Assembly: GCA_036245805.1 (NCBI GenBank)
Contig: BTRK01000004.1
Span: 22,320,001-22,384,000 of the forward strand
Direction of reading: 5' to 3'
DNA length: 64,000 nt
Source: Pristionchus mayeri
Taxonomy: Eukaryota > Nematoda > Chromadorea > Rhabditida > Neodiplogasteridae
Positions 59,037 through 64,000 of the stretch are shown here, piece after piece (the stretch's first letter is position 1; each line of letters starts with the position of its first letter). Both the position numbers and the translations under genes were made by a program. Under the pieces are notes generated by a model. It did no database searches, had not been told where the DNA came from, and worked only from the letters and a program-made list of their open reading frames with translations.

Positions 59037-61249
59037 ATGGCGGATGCTACTACATTAGTAGAGACTAAGTGACCTCTTCCACTGACCTCCCATCAATCAA
59101 TAATATCAGAGTGTGCGATCCTCCTCCCTCTTCTCCTCTTCGTCTATGGAGCTCTACTCTGGTACACGCTCTCTCAGGTGGATTCCACTTCGGGTTCAAT
59201 CTAGTGCTCACCAATACAGCTCAGGTCCAAAGCCCTCTCCCTCCTCTCCCTTCAATCCTTCTCTTACAGGATTCCTTCGTCAAGTTCGTCAATGAATCTT
59301 CTTCTCCGATGTCAAATGAGGCATTGAGTGTTTGTATTCTCAGAGTGTTTCCCCTTAGAGATCTGTGATCCTTGAGAACTACTGGTGTCTCTCCTCTACT
59401 TCGGAGGCATCTTCGGTTCATTCTACATCCAACTAGCAGGGGATGGACTGGGAAGGTGCAACCTCCTTCCCTCTTCTCCCTTTACTCAATTGTATATGAA
59501 GAAGGCGAGATGATGACAGCAGTGGGTAAATCAGTCTCCTCTCTTCTCTCCATTCTCCCTTTCTTCGTGAGTCGTCATCCATTCCATAACACCAATGAGA
59601 TAGCTGAGATCTTCTTTTCGTCTAACTCTTTTCTCACTGGAAAAACAGTAAGAACAGTGAAGTGATAGTTGAGAAGGATGGGATTGGATGGAAGGAAATG
59701 ATCTATATCTCAGTCATCCAATATCGATTCAATGAGAGACGAGACAGTAACTGATCACTGGGTAATGAAAGGAGGAGAAAGGAAAAAGGAAAGATTTCAT
59801 TCGACCCAAGGCTATACATTTTAAGATTCCGAGTATTCATTTGTATGCCTTCTCTCGTTTTCTTCCAGTCGATAGCAGTCGGTATTGCCCCTCTATTCAT
59901 CTCCGAATCAAGGTGATCTATCTCTATCTCAATTATTGATTGAGTCCTCCTCATCTACGTGGTCGTATCTCTCTCCACTGATCTCTCCGTCCAATTCTCC
60001 ATTGTATTCGGATCTATCCTGGCCATACCTCAGGCCATTCAATGGAATTCGAAAGAAAACTCTTATCTCTCAGATATTTGGTGATTCATGGTATCTTCTG
60101 TACGTGGTCGAACTCTTCATCCTTCTCATTCCTCTTCCTTTCAATCCATTCTTCCCCGATTCCCCTTCCTTCCTTCTTGCCAAGTATGCAAATCTACCGT
60201 CCTTCATTATCAACTACTTTTTATTCAGAGGTCACGTCGATGAAGCTCTTCGATCGATAATCTTCTATCATGGTGGTGATCAGAACTATGCCTTCTCTGT
60301 AGTCGATAAGCTAGTCGAGGAGGTACGGTATCGGGGGAGGGGGGGAAGGGATAGGGTAGGAGGAAATGGGAGGTCCATTGCAGTCATCAATGGCGTAGCA
60401 TTGCTGATGGAGGTGGGTCTATCGATGGATGGAGCTGCATGGTCGAATATCGGAATAGGGGCGATGGGAGTGGTGAGATCACTCTAATCTTCTCTGTCTC
60501 TCTCATCCTTTAGATTGGTTGTCTTCCCTTTTCATTCTTCATCGATCGATTTGGTCGTTGTCCTCTTCTCATTTCAACTCTCACTCTCATTCTCATTTCC
60601 AATATGCTCATCGTAATTATGATGTTCCTCTTCGAAGTGACGAAGGTGCACCCCATCCTACCTTCCTCTAACTCATCCATTCAGAATGTCGTCTGTGGTC
60701 AACTCCTTCTCATTCCCATCTGCATCTATTCTCTTCTCTTCTCAGCCGGTATCTTCCTCATTCCTCTTCTTGATCTTTCTTCGTCTCTTAGGTCCCGCCC
60801 CTCTCTCCATCTTCATATCAGCTGAACTCTCTTCTATTTCTATTCGAGGATCAGCCATGACATGGGCGAATGCCACGAATGCAGTCTAGTGAGTCTTCTC
60901 CTCTCCTCTCCTCTCCTCTCCTTCTCCTTCTCCTTCTCCTTCTCCTTCTCCTTCTCCTTCTCCTTCTCCTTCTCCTTCTCCTTCTCCTTCTCCTTCTCCT
61001 TCTCCTTCTCCCCTCTCCCTCCCTTCATTCAGTAGAACCATCGTCCTAGCCATCTTCCCTCCTCTCGCTCATCTCTATGGCAATGCAACAGTCTATTCCA
61101 TTCTCTTCATTCCAATCTCTTTCTTCACTCTCTTTTATCTCTTCATTCGTTTTCCTGAGACTAAACCTAAGGTGAGAATGGAATGGAATCCGATCGAGTT
61201 TTCCCTTCAGGCGAGAGATTCTATAGTGGAGAAGAAGAGGATTCAGTGA
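59037..61249 (+). CDS. Facilitative sugar transporter, GLUT/SLC2 type (MFS)
   Basis: This is a 12-TM plasma-membrane hexose carrier family. The start at 59037 gives MADATTLVETK. Later exons: SSTLVHALSGGFHFGFNLVL then TNTAQ (TM1, matching the GFxFGFNxxxxN of GLUTs), DSFVKFVNES, SLLYFGGIFGSFYIQLAGDG (TM2 and GR motif), SIAVGIAPLFISESS (GLUT TM5 exit, PxYxxE-like), LSTDLSVQFSIVFGSILAIP then QAF, GDSWYLLYVVELFILLIPLP then FNPFFPDSPSFLLAK (PESPRYLL motif as PDSPSFLL), HVDEALRSIIFYHGGDQNYA, IGCLPFSFFIDRFGRCPLLI (DRxGRRxLL), NVVCGQLLLIPICIY, PAPLSIFISAELSSISIRGS (GPGPIPWF equivalent) and FYLFIRFPETKPK (PETKG). The stop is at 61247-61249. Several early junctions are approximate. Substituted residues in the GPGPIPW and QLS motifs leave substrate open. 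Confidence 0.85.
60899..61012. repeat. (CTCCTT)n microsatellite
   Basis: About 18 consecutive TCCTTC units plus CTCTC flanks lie in an intron of the sugar transporter between exons ending ANATNAV and beginning RTIVLAIF. In the sense strand it is a very long polypyrimidine tract. Confidence 0.95.
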
Positions 61250-61908
61250 CTCAACATCTCATCCATATTCTTTATTTTGCTCTTTCGAAATACAGTATAC
61301 ATTTTGACTTCTCTCTGGGGGACACAAATATCTGCCATTGAAAGAAAGGCTATGAGGGGAAGGAAGGGATGAGAGGAGTCTGGCGTCTGCTGTAAAAGCT
61401 TCATAAATAGAGGAGATACAGAGAGGAAATAGAGAGAGATTGATCGATTGACTATCTACAGAGGACTGAGGTCTACTTAGAGAGACTAGACTAGCCAATC
61501 ACAACTAGACAAATAGGAGACAAGAAGGGTCCAAGCTCTCATGGCTCATACAAAGAAGCAAGAAATAGTGATAGTGGACGCATCGAGAGTGGATATCAAC
61601 CGGGTGTACGGTAGACAAGATTATCGATTGATGGGAGAGGAAGGTGTGGTCCGATTCACGATTTGTCTCTTTCTTTCGTACTTATTAGGCAAAAAATAGG
61701 TGATTGATAGATTAGACAAAGGGACCTAGAGAAAGAATTCGATTGCTAGAGAGAGTGGAAGGGAAACGCACAACGATGAAGAGGAACAGACTCGAGTGAA
61801 GATCGAAGAAAGGGATCAGATGACCACCTATCGATGGACACTCGGGGCTGGAGGGAGAGATTATGTCGAAGAGGGAGGGGAGAGGGGGGGGGGGGTAGAT
61901 CACGGGGA
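61250..61908. other. Intergenic region between convergent genes
   Basis: TTTATTTTGCTC at about 61270 is the 3' flank of the sugar transporter. A poly-G run lies at about 61885-61895. No supported gene. Confidence 0.5.
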
Positions 61909-63819
61909 TTAATTCGATGCGTGGATGGAAGAAGGAGCACCCGATCGATGGAAGTGCACACACAGCCATCTTCAATTAGATCATTACTTCTCCATATCTA
62001 TTCCGACTTTTTAATGTAATATTGGGGATATTATAATTTCGAATACCAATGGTATGATAGTTAACATACCGTCCGTTCTTCTTGTGCCAAACTCTTGTCT
62101 CTTCAGACTGACGAGTACGTAGATCTCCATTCCTAAAGCAATCCTTCATCCTCTCACTCTCTCTCTCGATCCTCCCTCCTCCCTCTCTCTCTTCTCCCAT
62201 TCATCCTAATCATCCCTGGTCATCCACACTTTCCTCTAGAGATTATAATGGAGTCAGAAGATAGTGATTGATGGTATCCCCCTCTTCTCCCCCTCCCTCT
62301 CTTCCTCTTCCTTTCCCTCTTGACTCACTTGTCCATGAATTGAGTGAGTCTAACGTAAGCGATGCTCGCTCCATCCTCTCCAATCAGATGGACATTCGGA
62401 TTGAGGAGAGTTGTCTGTACACTCCGTCTGTTCGTATTCGTCGCCCCTGAGAGAGAATCGACCTTCCCCTTCCTCCTCCTCCCCCTCCTCCGCCCCCCCC
62501 CCCTCTCTCTCTCCTCACCGTTCTCGAAGTAGAATCGATGGAAGTCCATTCCTTCGACTAGATTCCCGAGTGCCTCCGGTTCGAAGGAAGTCATCATGGG
62601 ATCACAGTGACGACTGCAACAAAACCATCCATTACGTGCTATTCTAGGGGGAGGGAAGGAAGGGGGAGGGAGGGGGGGGGGGGGGAAAGACTGCATCATT
62701 CATTCACTCAATGCATCGCCATTCCCACGCGATGTTCGTGAGTCTTTCAACCCACTTCAAAGGGATCAAAGGGGGAAGAGGGAGACTGACCAGTAAGCAT
62801 CATAGTCCTTATTGGCGATGGCATCGAGTAGAGTCTGAGTCACTCGCACGATCTCCGTTTTCCGATCTGGAATTGGATGAAGGAGAGATGAGAAGAAAGG
62901 GAAGAAAGTGGATGAATGGAAGGGATCAAGCTGGAAGAGAGATACAGTCCACTCCACGGGATCATTCACTCTAGGAGACACACCAGAGGACAATGAGGGA
63001 AGAGGGTAAAGACCCATTCCATCCCAATCTCTCTCCTTAATCATCCCTTCACATTTCTCATCTTAAATCTACTCAACTATCGATCTTTCTGTCCTCTCTC
63101 AATTATATGGACACTGCAATTATGTGGGGGCAGAGACGCAGAGGGAGGAGATATCAATAGATTCCTCGTGTCTTCCACTCATCTCTCGAAGGGAGAGAGT
63201 GCCAGACAACGAGAGTGACTAAGAGGATTCAATGGGATCTCACCTCGGTCCATGCACTCCCGAACACAAAGAGAAGACTTAGACTGCACGACTAACGGAT
63301 GGAAGGAAGAGAGAGGAGAGAAGAAGAGAGCACAAGACTTCTTCCTATCTCCCCCTCCTCCCTCCTCAATCTCTCTCCAGATAACTATTGTTCCTTCCTC
63401 CCTTCCTCTCCCCTTCCTCTCCCCCCCTTCCTCTCTCTTCCTCTCTCTCCTCTTCCCTTCATCGTCTGTTATGACCCTTCTCTTGCTCCCTTAGAAAAAT
63501 CCATGCAGAAAACGTCGAACGAAGGAATAGAGAATGAGTGACATGCTGAGAGAGATAGTAGTTGTTAGTAGCATAAGTGGGCGGAGCCAATAGGGGCGTG
63601 ACCAGATAGAAAGAGGAGGCCAACTAAGCATTATTCACACCACCACACATCAGCCATTCACAGCACGCACGTAGTCATTCGTCGTTCCGTATTAGGGAGG
63701 GAAGCCTACCTGTAGGAAGTGTCGCATTTGTGGACGCACTCGAGACACCACTGCGAGACGTCGCCGCACCATCCGCACGCACTACCGTATTCTCGTGCTT
63801 GAGTGAAGCACCACCGCTG
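61909..63819 (-). CDS. unc-43: Calcium/calmodulin-dependent protein kinase II, linker and association domain (5' part outside the window)
   Basis: CaMKII is a dodecameric synaptic/muscle Ser/Thr kinase; only the C-terminal hub and linker are here. Linker exon about 63819-63718: [20 protein letters not shown] then [17 protein letters not shown]. Association domain exons: [20 protein letters not shown] then YDAY (about 62875-62795), [20 protein letters not shown] then DFHRFYFEN (about 62615-62520), [20 protein letters not shown] then TQFMDK (about 62447-62330), [15 protein letters not shown] (about 62125-62070) and [19 protein letters not shown] with a stop at 61909-61911. [20 protein letters not shown] and VHLIGED are near-invariant in animal CaMKII. 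Short possible linker exons near 63281-63245 and 62980-62950 may be alternatively spliced. The kinase domain lies right of the window. Confidence 0.93.
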
Positions 63820-64000
63820 CCTGTTGAATGGAGGAATGGAAGAATGGAGAGAGGCATTAGAGGATCGAGCAGAGAGAGAAGAGAGAGAGAGAGGAGAGTG
63901 CGGTCAACTGAGAGGACGACGAATGGTGTAGAGGGTGCGAGTGGAATACACCAAGTGGTGCCATGGGTGCAAATGAAGGGAGACGAATAGGAAGAGAAAG

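Noticed and set aside
60840..61028. 62-codon KEKEKEKEK minus-strand ORF
   Set aside because: Translation of the (CTCCTT)n microsatellite.

Overview
The window is eukaryotic and almost certainly from a free-living clade V nematode, with Pristionchus-like diplogastrids the best guess. The reasons are dense multi-exon genes on both strands, mostly short GT-AG introns, TTTCAG/TTGCAG-type acceptors, acceptor-like CAGs just upstream of several start codons (compatible with spliced-leader trans-splicing), proteins very close to C. elegans orthologues (PAS-5, UNC-43, F37C4.5-like), and nematode-style families (ground-like, GT92/DUF23, PLB-type lipase, nematode sigma GST). The species call is inference. 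All exon models come from reading frame, splice signals and remembered family motifs; no search was run.

Layout, left to right. 1-840: 3' part of the Fe-S scaffold ISCU (+) with a 172-bp hairpin at its visible 5' edge. 843-1390: truncated LACTB-like gene (-). 2479-4236: proteasome alpha-5 (+). 6688-9937: F37C4.5/DUF4139-type protein (+). 10658-12129: multi-pass membrane protein (-). 13033-14980: MKS1, a B9-domain ciliary transition-zone protein (+). About 15118-18076 (+) and 24362-26397 (-): two paralogous membrane proteins with a helical domain that resembles the M1 aminopeptidase C-terminal region but no visible catalytic domain. Between them lie a serpin whose frame connects to a two-TM N-terminus (19324-22037, +) and a phospholipase B-type GDSL lipase (22415-24141, -). 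26638-27615: basic, serine-rich unknown (-).

28284-32596 is a UDP-glucuronosyltransferase (-) whose intron holds a roughly 1.9-kb palindrome carrying tRNA-Ser-like sequences in both arms. A second, nested palindrome of about 1.06 kb lies just upstream of its start. 34844-37346 is a family-92 glycosyltransferase (+). 38271-39440 is a C-factor-like SDR (+). 40096-40561 is a small heat-shock protein (+). 42040-42195 is a kinase relic. 43257-46251 is a head-to-head inverted duplication of a secreted Cys/Asn-rich protein gene. 46343-47221 is a sigma-type GST (-). 47700-48908 is the 5' part of a long-chain acyl-CoA synthetase (+), cut by a 500-N assembly gap.

After the gap come an unrecognised minus-strand gene (50238-50760), a Cys-loop ligand-gated ion channel (50907-52840, -), a roughly 750-bp TIR element with a GGAC target duplication (52903-53649), a small secreted protein (54333-55020, -), a ground-like domain protein (55752-56264, -), a secreted Cys-containing protein (56847-58524, -), a GLUT-type sugar transporter (59037-61249, +), and the association-domain end of CaMKII/unc-43 (61909 to beyond 63819, -).

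These are separate nuclear genes and I see no operon-like functional cluster. The most unusual content is structural: five inverted-repeat elements of different scale, two of them with internal hairpins, an inverted gene pair that looks homogenised across exons and introns but not in its promoters, a pair of ERAP1_C-like genes without a visible protease domain, and two short DNA words (GATCAAAGATC and TACGGTA/TACCGTA) that recur in non-coding DNA.
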